From positions 992,001 through 1,056,000 of the forward strand of contig NZ_LN879457.1 in NCBI RefSeq assembly GCF_001403615.1: a stretch of DNA of 64,000 bases, read 5' to 3'. The notes below the pieces were generated by a model. It saw nothing but the letters and a program-made list of their open reading frames with translations. It was not told the origin of the DNA and made no database searches. Positions 33,306-42,283 of the stretch are shown here, one piece after another; the first letter of the stretch is position 1, and every line of letters begins with the position of its first letter. This stretch comes from Desnuesiella massiliensis. Its GTDB lineage: Bacteria; Bacillota; Clostridia; Clostridiales; Clostridiaceae. Both the position numbers and the translations under genes were made by a program.

Positions 33306-34760
33306 TTGGCCGGAATTAATTATGATGAGATGACTCTAAATGAGTTAAAACAGATGGCTAAGGATTTGAATTTAAAAAATATATCTAAATATAAAAAAAG
33401 TGAGCTTATTGAAGAAATTAAAAAGCTTTCACCTAATGTGGTGGAAAAAGATGGCTTAATTCTCAGGGAGAAGATTGCTCCTAAAGAAAATAAAAATGAA
33501 CCTATAATACACGAAAATCCAGTAATTAATGAACCTGTATTAAAAGAACCTGAAAAAATAAAAGTTGAAGAAGATAAAAATACAGAAGAAAATAAAAAAG
33601 AAAATTTAAAAAATATGATTAACGATTCTGATTCTGCTAAAGGTGTTATAGAAATAAATGAAAATAATAATTTCGGATTTTTGAGGGGGAGGAACTATTT
33701 AACAAGTCCTGATGATATTTATGTGTCTCCTTCTCAGATTAGAAGATTTAATTTAAGAACTGGAGATGAGGTTGAAGGTAAGGTTAGACAACCTAAAGAG
33801 GGAGAAAAGTTTAAAGCTCTTCTATATGTGCAAAAGGTTAATGGAGAAAACCCAGAAAAGGCTGTAGGTAGAAAATCCTTTGAAAAGCTTACACCTATAT
33901 ATCCACAGGAGAGATTAAGATTAGAGACGCTAAGAGAAGATGATCTTTCTTCAAGGCTTATGGACATAATATGTCCTATTGGAAAAGGACAAAGAGGGAT
34001 AATTGTAGCACCTCCAAAGGCTGGTAAAACTACAATTCTTAAGAAAATAGCTCAAAACATATCTTTTAATTATCCTGAAATAAAATTAATTGTAGTACTG
34101 ATTGATGAGAGACCGGAAGAAGTTACAGATATGCAGAGGTCTATAAATGGAGAAGTTATTTATTCAACCTTCGATGAAGAACCAGACCATCATACAAAAG
34201 TAGCTCAAATGGTTTTAGAGAGAGCCAAAAGAATGGTAGAACAAGGTCAAGACGTAGTAATACTTCTAGACAGCTTAACTAGGTTGGCAAGAGCTTACAA
34301 TTTAATCATAACACCCACAGGGAGAACCCTATCCGGTGGTTTAGATCCGGGAGCATTAATAATGCCAAAAAAATTCTTTGGAGCAGCTAGAAATATTGAA
34401 GAAGGCGGAAGTCTTACTATATTGGCTACGGCTCTTATAGAAACCGGAAGTAGAATGGATGATATGATTTTTGAAGAATTTAAAGGTACAGGTAATATGG
34501 AGGTTCACTTAGATAGGAAACTTCAAGAAAGAAGAATATTCCCAGCTATTGATATTTATAAATCAGGTACAAGAAAAGAAGACTTGCTATTAAAGGATGA
34601 TGAAAAAGAAGTTGCATATAATATAAGAAGAGTAATGTATAGAGATGGAAACGTAGATACTATTACTGAAAACTTAATTAATTTCCTATCTAAAACTAAG
34701 AGTAATAAGGAATTTATAGATATGTACAAAAAGGTAGATATTTTATCTAAAGAGAAATAG
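33306..34760 (+). CDS. rho: Transcription termination factor Rho
   Basis: This 484-residue protein has the N-terminal helix bundle (TLNELKQMAKDL), a charged insertion at about residues 50-112 rich in Asn, Glu and Lys, the RNA-binding cold-shock-like domain, and the ATPase core with Walker A APPKAGKT and VLIDERPEEVTDM. It is longer than E. coli Rho (419) because of the insertion, which sits where C. botulinum Rho carries a prion-forming segment. TTG start after GGAGGTGTG. It acts as an RNA-driven hexameric helicase that ends transcripts. Confidence 0.96.
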   Translation: MAGINYDEMTLNELKQMAKDLNLKNISKYKKSELIEEIKKLSPNVVEKDGLILREKIAPKENKNEPIIHENPVINEPVLKEPEKIKVEEDKNTEENKKENLKNMINDSDSAKGVIEINENNNFGFLRGRNYLTSPDDIYVSPSQIRRFNLRTGDEVEGKVRQPKEGEKFKALLYVQKVNGENPEKAVGRKSFEKLTPIYPQERLRLETLREDDLSSRLMDIICPIGKGQRGIIVAPPKAGKTTILKKIAQNISFNYPEIKLIVVLIDERPEEVTDMQRSINGEVIYSTFDEEPDHHTKVAQMVLERAKRMVEQGQDVVILLDSLTRLARAYNLIITPTGRTLSGGLDPGALIMPKKFFGAARNIEEGGSLTILATALIETGSRMDDMIFEEFKGTGNMEVHLDRKLQERRIFPAIDIYKSGTRKEDLLLKDDEKEVAYNIRRVMYRDGNVDTITENLINFLSKTKSNKEFIDMYKKVDILSKEK

Positions 34761-34769
34761 CATCATAAA

Positions 34770-34806
34770 AAAACAGGGAAAGATATATATCTTTCCCAAA
34801 TTTTTT
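34770..34806. terminator. Bidirectional rho/rpmE terminator
   Basis: A perfect 22-bp palindrome (GGGAAAGATAT and complement) with an A-run before and a T-run after serves both convergent genes. Confidence 0.9.
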
Positions 34807-35017
34807 ACTCTTCGTTTTTTAAGTTGAATTTCTTGTTAAATCTTTCAACTCTTCCACCAACGTCAACTATCTTTTGACGTCCAGTGAAGAATGGGTGGCA
34901 TTTAGAGCATATTTCTACTTTAAGTTCACTTTTAACAGAACCTGTTTCAAAAGTATTTCCACATGCACACTTAACCACAGCATTATGGTGGTAATTTGGA
35001 TGTATGCCTTCTCTCAT
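34805..35017 (-). CDS. rpmE: 50S ribosomal protein L31
   Basis: This 70-residue protein is the zinc-binding (C+) form of L31: MREGIHPNY start, CACGN and CSKCHPF giving four Cys ligands. It is in the large subunit at the subunit interface and also serves as a zinc store. AAGAGGTGA precedes the ATG. The placement opposite rho is conserved in Firmicutes. Confidence 0.96.
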   Translation of the reverse strand: MREGIHPNYHHNAVVKCACGNTFETGSVKSELKVEICSKCHPFFTGRQKIVDVGGRVERFNKKFNLKNEE

Positions 35018-35037
35018 TTAGTTCACCTCTTTCAAAT

Positions 35038-35054
35038 TACGGTAAGACCGTTTT
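35038..35054 (-). promoter_or_regulatory. Leader hairpin of rpmE
   Basis: ACGGT/ACCGT around a 3-nt loop, within the transcript leader just ahead of the rpmE ribosome site. Firmicute L31 genes can have autoregulatory leaders; whether this short stem is one is unproven. It could also act weakly on the plus strand, where TTTTT follows. Confidence 0.3.
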
Positions 35055-35064
35055 TAACCACTAA

Positions 35065-35094
35065 ATTATAGCACAAATTTTCATATTAAGTCAA
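35065..35094 (-). promoter_or_regulatory. rpmE promoter (sigma-A type)
   Basis: On the minus strand TTGACT, 18-bp spacer, TATAAT, about 50 bp before the rpmE start codon. Confidence 0.7.
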
Positions 35095-35180
35095 CGTCTA
35101 ATACATTTTTTTCATTGTTAATAGAGAATATAAATGATATAATCTAATGAGGTAAATTATAATTAAAGGAGTAATTACAT

Positions 35181-35783
35181 ATGGCAAAGCTTTATTTTAG
35201 ATATGGAGCAATGAATTCGGGTAAATCTACACATTTAATGCAGGTTGCTTATAATTATGAAGAGAGAGGTATGAAAATTTTATTGATAAAGCCTAAGACC
35301 GATATAAAAGGCGGGAAGAAGGTTGTCTCTAGATTAGGTGTGACTAGAGAAGTGGATATGATTCTCGATACTCCAGATGATATAATAGAAAAAGTTGAGG
35401 AATGGATAAAGATCAATGGAAAAATAGATTGTATATTAGCTGATGAAATACAATTTTTAAAAAAATATCATATAAATCAATTGTTTAAAATAGCTGTTAC
35501 AAAGGATATTCCGGTGATATGCTATGGCTTAAGAACAGATTTTCAAATGAATGGTTTTGAGGGTAGCGAAAGGCTGCTATTATTAGCTCATAGCATTGAA
35601 GAGATGAAAACCATTTGTACCTGTGGGAGAAAGGCTATTTTAAACGGAAGAAAAATTAATGGACAATATGTTTTTGAAGGGGAGCAGGTAGCTATAGATG
35701 CTCAAGGTGAGGTTGAGTATCAATCCTTGTGTGGGGATTGTTATTATAAGCTGAAGGCTGAGTATGAAAAGTCTCTAAGATAA
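35181..35783 (+). CDS. tdk: Thymidine kinase
   Basis: This 200-residue type-II thymidine kinase phosphorylates salvaged thymidine. P-loop GAMNSGKS starts near residue 8, followed by a DEIQF Walker-B-like motif and a lasso/zinc region with CTCGRKA and CGDCYY Cys pairs. AAGGAG precedes the ATG. It is followed at 11 bp by the fused gene, so they are likely co-transcribed. Confidence 0.95.
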   Translation: MAKLYFRYGAMNSGKSTHLMQVAYNYEERGMKILLIKPKTDIKGGKKVVSRLGVTREVDMILDTPDDIIEKVEEWIKINGKIDCILADEIQFLKKYHINQLFKIAVTKDIPVICYGLRTDFQMNGFEGSERLLLLAHSIEEMKTICTCGRKAILNGRKINGQYVFEGEQVAIDAQGEVEYQSLCGDCYYKLKAEYEKSLR

Positions 35784-35794
35784 AGAGGTGTATT

Positions 35795-37564
35795 ATGAGA
35801 AAAAAGTATAATGTTGGAGGTCAAGCCGTCATAGAAGGTGTTATGATGAGAGGCTCCAAAGCCATTGCTACAGCGGTTAGAACTTCTAATGGCACTATAG
35901 AAATTGATATTAAAAATGGGGAGGCCATTAGTAAAAGATATAAACTCTTAAGTCTGCCAATTATAAGAGGATTTGTTTCTCTTATTGAATCCTTAGTGTT
36001 AGGCATAAAAACTCTTAATTATTCTGCTTCTTTTTTTGAAGAAGAGGAGAAAGGAGAATCTAAATTTGAGTTATGGCTTAAAAATAAATTGGGAAATAGA
36101 GCAAATGATTTTATTATTGGAGTTAGTTTAATAATATCCCTATTATTTTCTATAGGGTTATTCTTTGTATTGCCTACCTTTATAGCTAATTTTTTTAAAA
36201 AGTCAGGGATATCTATAGTTGCTTTAAATATAATTGAGGGACTAATAAGAGTGAGTATTTTTCTTTTATATATGTACCTTGTAGGTAAAATAGAAGATAT
36301 AGGAAGACTTTATCAATATCATGGAGCAGAGCATAAAACTATTTTTTGTTATGAAAATGAAAAGGAGCTTACTATAGAAAATGTAAAAGATTTTGGTAGA
36401 TTACATCCAAGATGTGGAACTAACTTTATGTTTTTAGTTATGATTATAAGCATACTTCTTTTTTCTATAACAGGATGGAATAGCATTGGTCAAAGGATAT
36501 TGTATAGAATCTTGCTTTTGCCCTTGGTTTCAGGTATAACCTATGAAATTATAAAATGGTTAGGAAAAAGTGAAAATTTCCTATCAAGATTAGTGGCATA
36601 CCCAGGATTAAAGTTACAAATGCTCACTACTAGAGAACCAGATGAATCTCAGATAGAGGTAGCCATTGCAGCGCTAAGAGCTTCTGAGGGTTTAGAGGAG
36701 CCTTGTAAAACAGTTAGAGAATTATTGGATTACGGCAATAAAGTTTTAAGAGAAGTGGGAATTGACAGCTGTATTTTAGATTGTCAATTACTGCTTGGTA
36801 AGGTACTAGATAAGGATAAGCTTTTTTTAATTACGCATAGTGATGAAAAGGTATCTAAAGTTAAGGAAGAGGAATTTTATAAGCTTATAGATTTAAGAAA
36901 AGCCAGAATGCCTATAAAGTATATTTTAGGACATAGTGAATTTATGGGATTAGACTTTTTTGTTAAGCAAGGAGTTCTTATACCGAGGCCAGACACTGAA
37001 ATACTAGTGGAGCGTGGTGTTGACATAGTTAAAGAGAATAATTTATCAAAGGTTTGCGATCTGTGCTGTGGCACGGGAGCTATTGGAATAGCTTTAGCTA
37101 ATTATTGCCCTAACGCAGAAGTGCATTGCTATGATATATCTGAGGAAGCTAAATTTGTAACGGAAATAAATATTCATAAATTTGAATTAGATCCTAGGGT
37201 TAAATTTTACTTAAGTGATTTGTTAACTGTTGCTATAGAAGAAGGAAAAAAATACGATATTATCCTTTCTAATCCACCATATATAAGGGAAGATATCATT
37301 CCTACCCTTATGGAGGATGTAAAGAACTATGAGCCCTATATAGCTTTGAGCGGAGGAGCAGATGGATTAGATTTTTATAAGAAAATAGTAGATCAAAGTA
37401 GATTTGTATTAAACTCAAATGGGGTTTTAGCCTTTGAAATAGGCCATGATCAAGGGGAAGATGTTAAAAATATAATGAGGTTTAAAGGATTTGAACACTT
37501 AGAAATAGTAAAAGATTTAGCTGGAAATGATAGAGTGGTAGTTGGAGTATTGAAGGAGCCATAG
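35795..37564 (+). CDS. prmC: DUF1385 membrane protein fused to release-factor glutamine methyltransferase PrmC
   Basis: One uninterrupted 589-residue frame. Residues 1 to about 300 are a DUF1385 protein (GGQAVIEGVMMRG start, HGAEHKTIFCYE, several membrane helices). Residues about 315-589 are PrmC/HemK: helical N-domain, then SAM fold VCDLCCGTGAIGIAL and catalytic SNPPYI. The PrmC half methylates the GGQ glutamine of release factors. The fusion tethers it to the membrane. No internal stop or start with a good site at the junction argues for separate proteins, though an internal start cannot be excluded. prfA, its substrate gene, follows 87 bp later. Confidence 0.92.
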   Translation: MRKKYNVGGQAVIEGVMMRGSKAIATAVRTSNGTIEIDIKNGEAISKRYKLLSLPIIRGFVSLIESLVLGIKTLNYSASFFEEEEKGESKFELWLKNKLGNRANDFIIGVSLIISLLFSIGLFFVLPTFIANFFKKSGISIVALNIIEGLIRVSIFLLYMYLVGKIEDIGRLYQYHGAEHKTIFCYENEKELTIENVKDFGRLHPRCGTNFMFLVMIISILLFSITGWNSIGQRILYRILLLPLVSGITYEIIKWLGKSENFLSRLVAYPGLKLQMLTTREPDESQIEVAIAALRASEGLEEPCKTVRELLDYGNKVLREVGIDSCILDCQLLLGKVLDKDKLFLITHSDEKVSKVKEEEFYKLIDLRKARMPIKYILGHSEFMGLDFFVKQGVLIPRPDTEILVERGVDIVKENNLSKVCDLCCGTGAIGIALANYCPNAEVHCYDISEEAKFVTEINIHKFELDPRVKFYLSDLLTVAIEEGKKYDIILSNPPYIREDIIPTLMEDVKNYEPYIALSGGADGLDFYKKIVDQSRFVLNSNGVLAFEIGHDQGEDVKNIMRFKGFEHLEIVKDLAGNDRVVVGVLKEP

Positions 37565-37584
37565 CTATATATTAAAATGAATTG

Positions 37585-37614
37585 TTGATATTTTTACTTT
37601 AATTATGTTATAAT
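37585..37614 (+). promoter_or_regulatory. prfA promoter (sigma-A type)
   Basis: TTGATA, 18-bp spacer, TATAAT, in the gap between prmC and prfA. Confidence 0.6.
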
Positions 37615-37651
37615 ACTAAACTATGAAAATATGATAACGGAGTGATAAAGC

Positions 37652-38734
37652 ATGTTAGAAAGACTTAATTTTATAGAAGCAAAATATGAAGAATTATCTA
37701 TAAAAATAAGTGATCCTTCCATAATGTCCAATCAAAAGGAGTGGCAAAAATTATGTAAGGAGCACTCAGATTTAGAGGTGATTGTTAATGCCTTTAGAGA
37801 TTATAAAAAGGTAGAAGAAGATTTAGAATTTAATAAAGAAATGCTTGGCAGTGAAGATGATAAAGAATTAAGAGAAATGGCTCAAGAAGAAATAAAAGCT
37901 CTAACAGAAAGAAAAGAAGAATTATCTATGGAGCTAAAACTTTTATTGTTACCTAAGGATCCTAATGACGATAAAAACGTATTTGTTGAAATAAGAGCTG
38001 GTGCTGGTGGTGAAGAGGCTGCTTTATTTGCGGCGAATCTTTTTAGAATGTATACAAAATATGCGGAAACTAAGCGCTGGAAAGTGGAACTTATGAGCAC
38101 TAATGAAACTGATATAGGTGGCTTTAAAGAAGTTGTATTTATGATAAAAGGTGATGGAGCTTATAGTAAATTGAAATATGAAAGTGGAGTACACAGAGTA
38201 CAAAGAGTTCCAGATACTGAATCCAGTGGAAGAATTCATACATCAACGGCCACTGTAGCAGTGCTTCCTGAAGTAGCAGATGTGGATATAGAGATTAATG
38301 CAAATGATATAAGGGTTGACGTGTTTAGAGCCTCAGGGCATGGTGGACAGAGCGTTAATACTACAGATTCAGCAGTAAGGATAACGCACTTGCCAACAGG
38401 GTTGGTTGTATCCTGTCAAGATGAAAAATCTCAATTGAAAAATAAAGAAAAGGCTATGAAGGTTTTAAGAGCAAGGCTTTTTGAAATAGCTGAAGCGGAA
38501 AGATTAGCAGGCATAGCAGAAGATAGAAAGAGTCAGGTAGGAACTGGTGATAGAAGCGAAAGAATAAGAACCTATAACTATCCACAAGGAAGAATGACTG
38601 ACCATAGGATAGGATTAACTTTATATAGGCTAGAATCCTTCTTAAATGGAGATATAGATGAGGCTATAGATGCCTTAATTACTGCGGACCAAGCAGAAAA
38701 AATGAAGGCTATGGGTAATACTGAAGATATATAG
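37652..38734 (+). CDS. prfA: Peptide chain release factor 1
   Basis: This 360-residue protein recognises UAA and UAG. The GGQ catalytic motif is in ASGHGGQSVNTTDSA, and the codon-reading tripeptide of RF1 is PDT in RVPDTESSG (PxT form, not the SPF of RF2). Family length is about 355-360. An ACGGAGTG site precedes the ATG. A hypothetical membrane-protein gene follows closely. Confidence 0.96.
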   Translation: MLERLNFIEAKYEELSIKISDPSIMSNQKEWQKLCKEHSDLEVIVNAFRDYKKVEEDLEFNKEMLGSEDDKELREMAQEEIKALTERKEELSMELKLLLLPKDPNDDKNVFVEIRAGAGGEEAALFAANLFRMYTKYAETKRWKVELMSTNETDIGGFKEVVFMIKGDGAYSKLKYESGVHRVQRVPDTESSGRIHTSTATVAVLPEVADVDIEINANDIRVDVFRASGHGGQSVNTTDSAVRITHLPTGLVVSCQDEKSQLKNKEKAMKVLRARLFEIAEAERLAGIAEDRKSQVGTGDRSERIRTYNYPQGRMTDHRIGLTLYRLESFLNGDIDEAIDALITADQAEKMKAMGNTEDI

Positions 38735-38764
38735 GTAAGTAGTTTAACTTCTAGAGGTGAATGA

Positions 38765-39355
38765 ATGGATATTAATAAAGCCATAAGAAAGCAAAAAAAA
38801 TCTTATAAGATATTTATGCTATCTATGAGCTTTATTTTTTTAATTTTGCCTTTGGCACTTTTTATTACGGGCTATACTAATTTGTTTTTTTTAAGCTACC
38901 TGATTTTTATTGAGATTATGATATTGATATCCATAGTAGCTAGAATAAATTGGGAGAAGCTTCAATTTCAGTGCCAGAATAATAAATTAAAAATTAAAGT
39001 AGGTAGCTTTGGTAAACAATATATTTTATTTTGCGATAAGATTGTATTAGTACACACGGAAAAGAAAAACGAAGATATGGAAATAATAATAGTAACTTCA
39101 CTAAAATTTAGAAATAAAAAAATAAAACCTGTAGGCTTAGATTTTCATAAAAGCTATCCTTATGCCGCCCAATTATATACAAAAATAAAAAAATCAAACC
39201 CTGAAGGCGAATACTATTATATAACTATAAAAAAGGGCGGGTATTTTAAGTATTCTCTATTAGATCTAATATATAAGAACTCCGCCAAAGCAATTTTTAC
39301 TGAAGAAGCAATTCAGAATATAAAAATAGCTAGAGGTCAAATAGAATTTAATTAA
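38765..39355 (+). CDS. Hypothetical membrane protein
   Basis: 196 residues: two membrane helices near the N-terminus (about 17-37 and 42-60) and a soluble C-terminal part of beta-rich look (KLKIKVGSFGKQYILFCDKIVLV). AGAGGTGA lies ahead of the ATG. It lies 30 bp after prfA and is probably co-transcribed. I do not recognise the family; the layout is compatible with a PH-like domain on a membrane anchor, but that is a guess. Confidence 0.65.
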   Translation: MDINKAIRKQKKSYKIFMLSMSFIFLILPLALFITGYTNLFFLSYLIFIEIMILISIVARINWEKLQFQCQNNKLKIKVGSFGKQYILFCDKIVLVHTEKKNEDMEIIIVTSLKFRNKKIKPVGLDFHKSYPYAAQLYTKIKKSNPEGEYYYITIKKGGYFKYSLLDLIYKNSAKAIFTEEAIQNIKIARGQIEFN

Positions 39356-39411
39356 TAGGGTATAAACCTCCTATTTTTAAAATACAATGGTAAAGAATAG
39401 GGGGGATACTT

Positions 39412-40137
39412 GTGATAAGATCAGTTAGTATTGTTGCTTTGTCTGCCATGATTTCTTTAATAGGGACCATGATAGGAGCTTCTATAGGAATATTTATAAG
39501 AAAGCCAAGTAAAAGGCTATTGGGAGCCATAATGGGATTTGCAGGAGGGTTGATGCTATCGGTAATAGTTTTTGACTTAATTCCTGAGGCTGTTCATAAA
39601 GGTGGATTATTAAATACCCTTATATTTTATACTATAGGCATATTATCTGTAATGTTTTTAGACAATGTTTTTAGCAGCAAAAAAAGTAGTAATGGAAACT
39701 ATATAAAAGTTGCATTTATAACTGCTTTAGGATTGATGTTTCATAATTTGCCTGAAGGGATAATTATGGGAGTTGGATTTTTAGCTGGGGAAAATTTGGG
39801 GATAAAAATGAGCTTGATAATAGCCATCCATGATATACCAGAAGGCATAGCAGTAACTGCTCCACTGATGGCTTCTAATGTAAAAGTCAATAAGATTTTA
39901 CTATATGCCTTCATTACTGCAATACCTACAGCGCTAGGGGCAGCTTTTGGAGTGATAGCAGGGAGCATTTCCAATGAGATATTAGGATATTGTTTAGCTT
40001 TGGCTTCAGGAATAATGATGTATGTTGTATTTGCAGAATTAATACCTGAGTCAAATAAACTTTGGAGGGGGAATACTAATACCTTAAGTATTTTAATTGG
40101 TTTAACTTTAGGATTTATTATGGTAAGCTTGATGTAA
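39412..40137 (+). CDS. ZIP family divalent metal transporter
   Basis: This 241-residue membrane protein has about eight helices and the two ZIP metal-site motifs HNLPEGI and HDIPEGI in helices 4 and 5. It probably imports zinc or another divalent metal. GTG start after GGGGGGA. It sits between an unknown membrane protein and the t6A synthesis gene. Confidence 0.92.
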   Translation: MIRSVSIVALSAMISLIGTMIGASIGIFIRKPSKRLLGAIMGFAGGLMLSVIVFDLIPEAVHKGGLLNTLIFYTIGILSVMFLDNVFSSKKSSNGNYIKVAFITALGLMFHNLPEGIIMGVGFLAGENLGIKMSLIIAIHDIPEGIAVTAPLMASNVKVNKILLYAFITAIPTALGAAFGVIAGSISNEILGYCLALASGIMMYVVFAELIPESNKLWRGNTNTLSILIGLTLGFIMVSLM

Positions 40138-40207
40138 TAAAAAGTTTGTTATAATTTTTAATGGGGGAGCATAAATTCCCCTTTGTTAACGTAAGGAGAG
40201 GAAAGTT

Positions 40208-41257
40208 GTGGATACCAAAATTGCAATAATGAGAGAAGAAAGCATTGACATAGAAGCCATAAAAGAAGCAGGGAAGGTTATAAGCAAGGGTGGCTTAGTA
40301 GCCTTTCCAACAGAAACAGTATATGGATTAGGAGCAAATGCTTTAGATGAAGAGGCAGTAAAAAAAATATTTGAGGCTAAAGGTAGACCTCAAGACAATC
40401 CACTTATTGTTCATGTAAATGATTTTTCTATAGAGGATTTAGTAGAGGAAATACCTGCAGTAGCGAAGAGTGCTATGGAAAAGTTTTGGCCAGGGCCTCT
40501 TACAGTCATATTAAAAAAATCAGATAAAGTTCCTTTGGCTACTAGTGCTGGTCTAGATACTGTAGGTATTAGAATGCCAGCTAATGCTATTGCCAGATCT
40601 TTAATAAAAGAGGCTGGAGTACCGATAGCGGCTCCTTCAGCCAATATTTCAGGTAAACCTAGTCCCACTGAAGTAAGTAGGTGTATTGAAGACTTACAAG
40701 GTAAAATAGATTATATAATTGGAGGAGACCATAGTGAGGTTGGTCTGGAATCTACAATTTTAGATTGTACTGTAATACCTCCCTGCATATTAAGACCAGG
40801 AGGAATTACATTAGGAATGCTTAAGTCTATAGATGAAAATATATATATGGATCCTGGTATAATGAAGAAACCTGAAGGAGATTTTAAACCTAAAGCTCCA
40901 GGAATGAAGTATAGACATTATGCTCCTAAAGCTCCAGTAAAAATAATCGAAGGAGATTTGCAAAAAACTATTGCAAAAATTAATGAAATGATGCAAAATT
41001 ATATAGATGATAATAAAAGAGTAGGAATTATGGCTACAGAAGAAACAAAGTCTCAATATAAGGCTGGAGAAATTATATCTTTAGGTAGCAGAAGTAATTT
41101 ATCCGAAGTGGCTCAAAATGTATTTGAGATTTTAAGAACCCTTGATGATAGTAATGTGGATATAATTTTATGTGAAGGTTTCGAAGAAAGAGAAATAGGC
41201 ATTGCAATAATGAATAGATTAAGAAAATCAGCAGGCTTTGATATAGTAAAAGTGTAA
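40208..41257 (+). CDS. ywlC: L-threonylcarbamoyladenylate synthase (Sua5/YwlC)
   Basis: This 349-residue enzyme makes threonylcarbamoyl-AMP for the t6A37 tRNA modification. It has the YrdC core (LVAFPTETVYGLGANA, RPQDNPLIVH, PSANISG) and the extra C-terminal Sua5 domain after the MKYRHYAPK linker, so it is the long Sua5/YwlC type rather than short TsaC. GTG start after AAGGAGAGG. The stop shares sequence with the ribosome site of ywlE. Confidence 0.95.
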   Translation: MDTKIAIMREESIDIEAIKEAGKVISKGGLVAFPTETVYGLGANALDEEAVKKIFEAKGRPQDNPLIVHVNDFSIEDLVEEIPAVAKSAMEKFWPGPLTVILKKSDKVPLATSAGLDTVGIRMPANAIARSLIKEAGVPIAAPSANISGKPSPTEVSRCIEDLQGKIDYIIGGDHSEVGLESTILDCTVIPPCILRPGGITLGMLKSIDENIYMDPGIMKKPEGDFKPKAPGMKYRHYAPKAPVKIIEGDLQKTIAKINEMMQNYIDDNKRVGIMATEETKSQYKAGEIISLGSRSNLSEVAQNVFEILRTLDDSNVDIILCEGFEEREIGIAIMNRLRKSAGFDIVKV

Positions 41258-41268
41258 TGGAGGTAGGC

Positions 41269-41721
41269 ATGAAAGTTCTTTTCGTTTGTACAGGAAATAC
41301 GTGCAGAAGTTGCATGGCAGAAGTAATATTTAACGAAAGTTGTGATATGGATGGCGTAGAGGCTATATCAGCGGGGCTTTCTATAATTTCTGGAAGTAAA
41401 GCTTCTAAAAATTCTTCTGAAATTATTCTTTCTAATTATAATAAGGATATAAGTAAAAGGTATGCTGTACAATTGACTCCAAATTTATTAAAAGAAGCGC
41501 ATTTAGTTTTGACAATGACCTCATATATTAAAGAAATTTTACAATCTTATTATCCTGAAATGAAGGATAAAATATATACATTGAATGAATATGTCGGCGT
41601 AAAAGGGGATATAATAGACCCATACGGTGGCCATATTTCTGTTTATAAAAAGACCTTTTTTGAATTAAAAAACAGAATAGAATTGTTATTAGCCAAATTA
41701 AAGGAAGATATAGGTATTTAA
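41269..41721 (+). CDS. ywlE: Low-molecular-weight protein phosphatase (YwlE-like)
   Basis: This 150-residue protein has the LMW phosphatase loop CTGNTCRS at the N-terminus and the acidic DPYGG near the C-terminus. B. subtilis YwlE removes phosphate from arginine, and Thr in the P-loop (CTGNTCRS) is the residue linked to that preference; tyrosine is also possible. ATG 41269 has GGAGGT before it. The order ywlC-ywlE-rpiB matches Bacillus. Confidence 0.9.
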   Translation: MKVLFVCTGNTCRSCMAEVIFNESCDMDGVEAISAGLSIISGSKASKNSSEIILSNYNKDISKRYAVQLTPNLLKEAHLVLTMTSYIKEILQSYYPEMKDKIYTLNEYVGVKGDIIDPYGGHISVYKKTFFELKNRIELLLAKLKEDIGI

Positions 41722-41786
41722 TTAATACTAATATCTTCTTTTTTGCAATATACAGAAAATTTTATAATATTTTGGAGGTGTCTCTA

Positions 41787-42236
41787 TTGAGAATAGCAAT
41801 TGGAAGTGATCATGGTGGTTTTAGATTAAAAGGAGAAATAATGGAACATCTAAAGGTAAAGGGCATAGAAATAGTGGATTTTGGAACTTTTAGTGAGGAT
41901 TCCTGTGATTATCCAGATGTTGCTTTAGAAGTAGCACAAGCTGTGGCTGACAAAAAATTTACCTTTGGCATACTAGTATGCGGAACTGGTATAGGAATTG
42001 GAATAGCTGCAAATAAAGTTCCAGGTATAAGAGCTGCATTATGTTCCGATACCTTTAGCGCGCACGCTTGCAGAGAGCATAATGATGCAAATATACTAAC
42101 CATAGGACAAAGGGTTGTAGGAACAGGTTTAGCCTTAGATATTGTAGAAACATTTTTAAAGGCTGAATTTGAAGGAAGTAGACATTCAAAAAGAATTGAT
42201 AAAATATCACAAATTGAAGCTAAATACTACAAATAG
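41787..42236 (+). CDS. rpiB: Ribose-5-phosphate isomerase B
   Basis: This 149-residue protein interconverts ribose-5-phosphate and ribulose-5-phosphate. It starts RIAIGSDHGG, has the active Cys segment LVCGTGIGIGIAANK and RAALCSD. TTG 41787 is the start because GGAGGTG lies six bases before it. RpiB/LacAB family; an allose-phosphate isomerase role is less likely given the housekeeping context. Confidence 0.94.
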   Translation: MRIAIGSDHGGFRLKGEIMEHLKVKGIEIVDFGTFSEDSCDYPDVALEVAQAVADKKFTFGILVCGTGIGIGIAANKVPGIRAALCSDTFSAHACREHNDANILTIGQRVVGTGLALDIVETFLKAEFEGSRHSKRIDKISQIEAKYYK

Positions 42237-42283
42237 CTATAACAAAATCTAAATATTAATATAATTACTAGGGGGAATTTTTA

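Noticed and set aside
40811..41056. A minus-strand frame inside ywlC
   Set aside because: Aromatic- and isoleucine-rich antisense of a conserved gene, without start signals.
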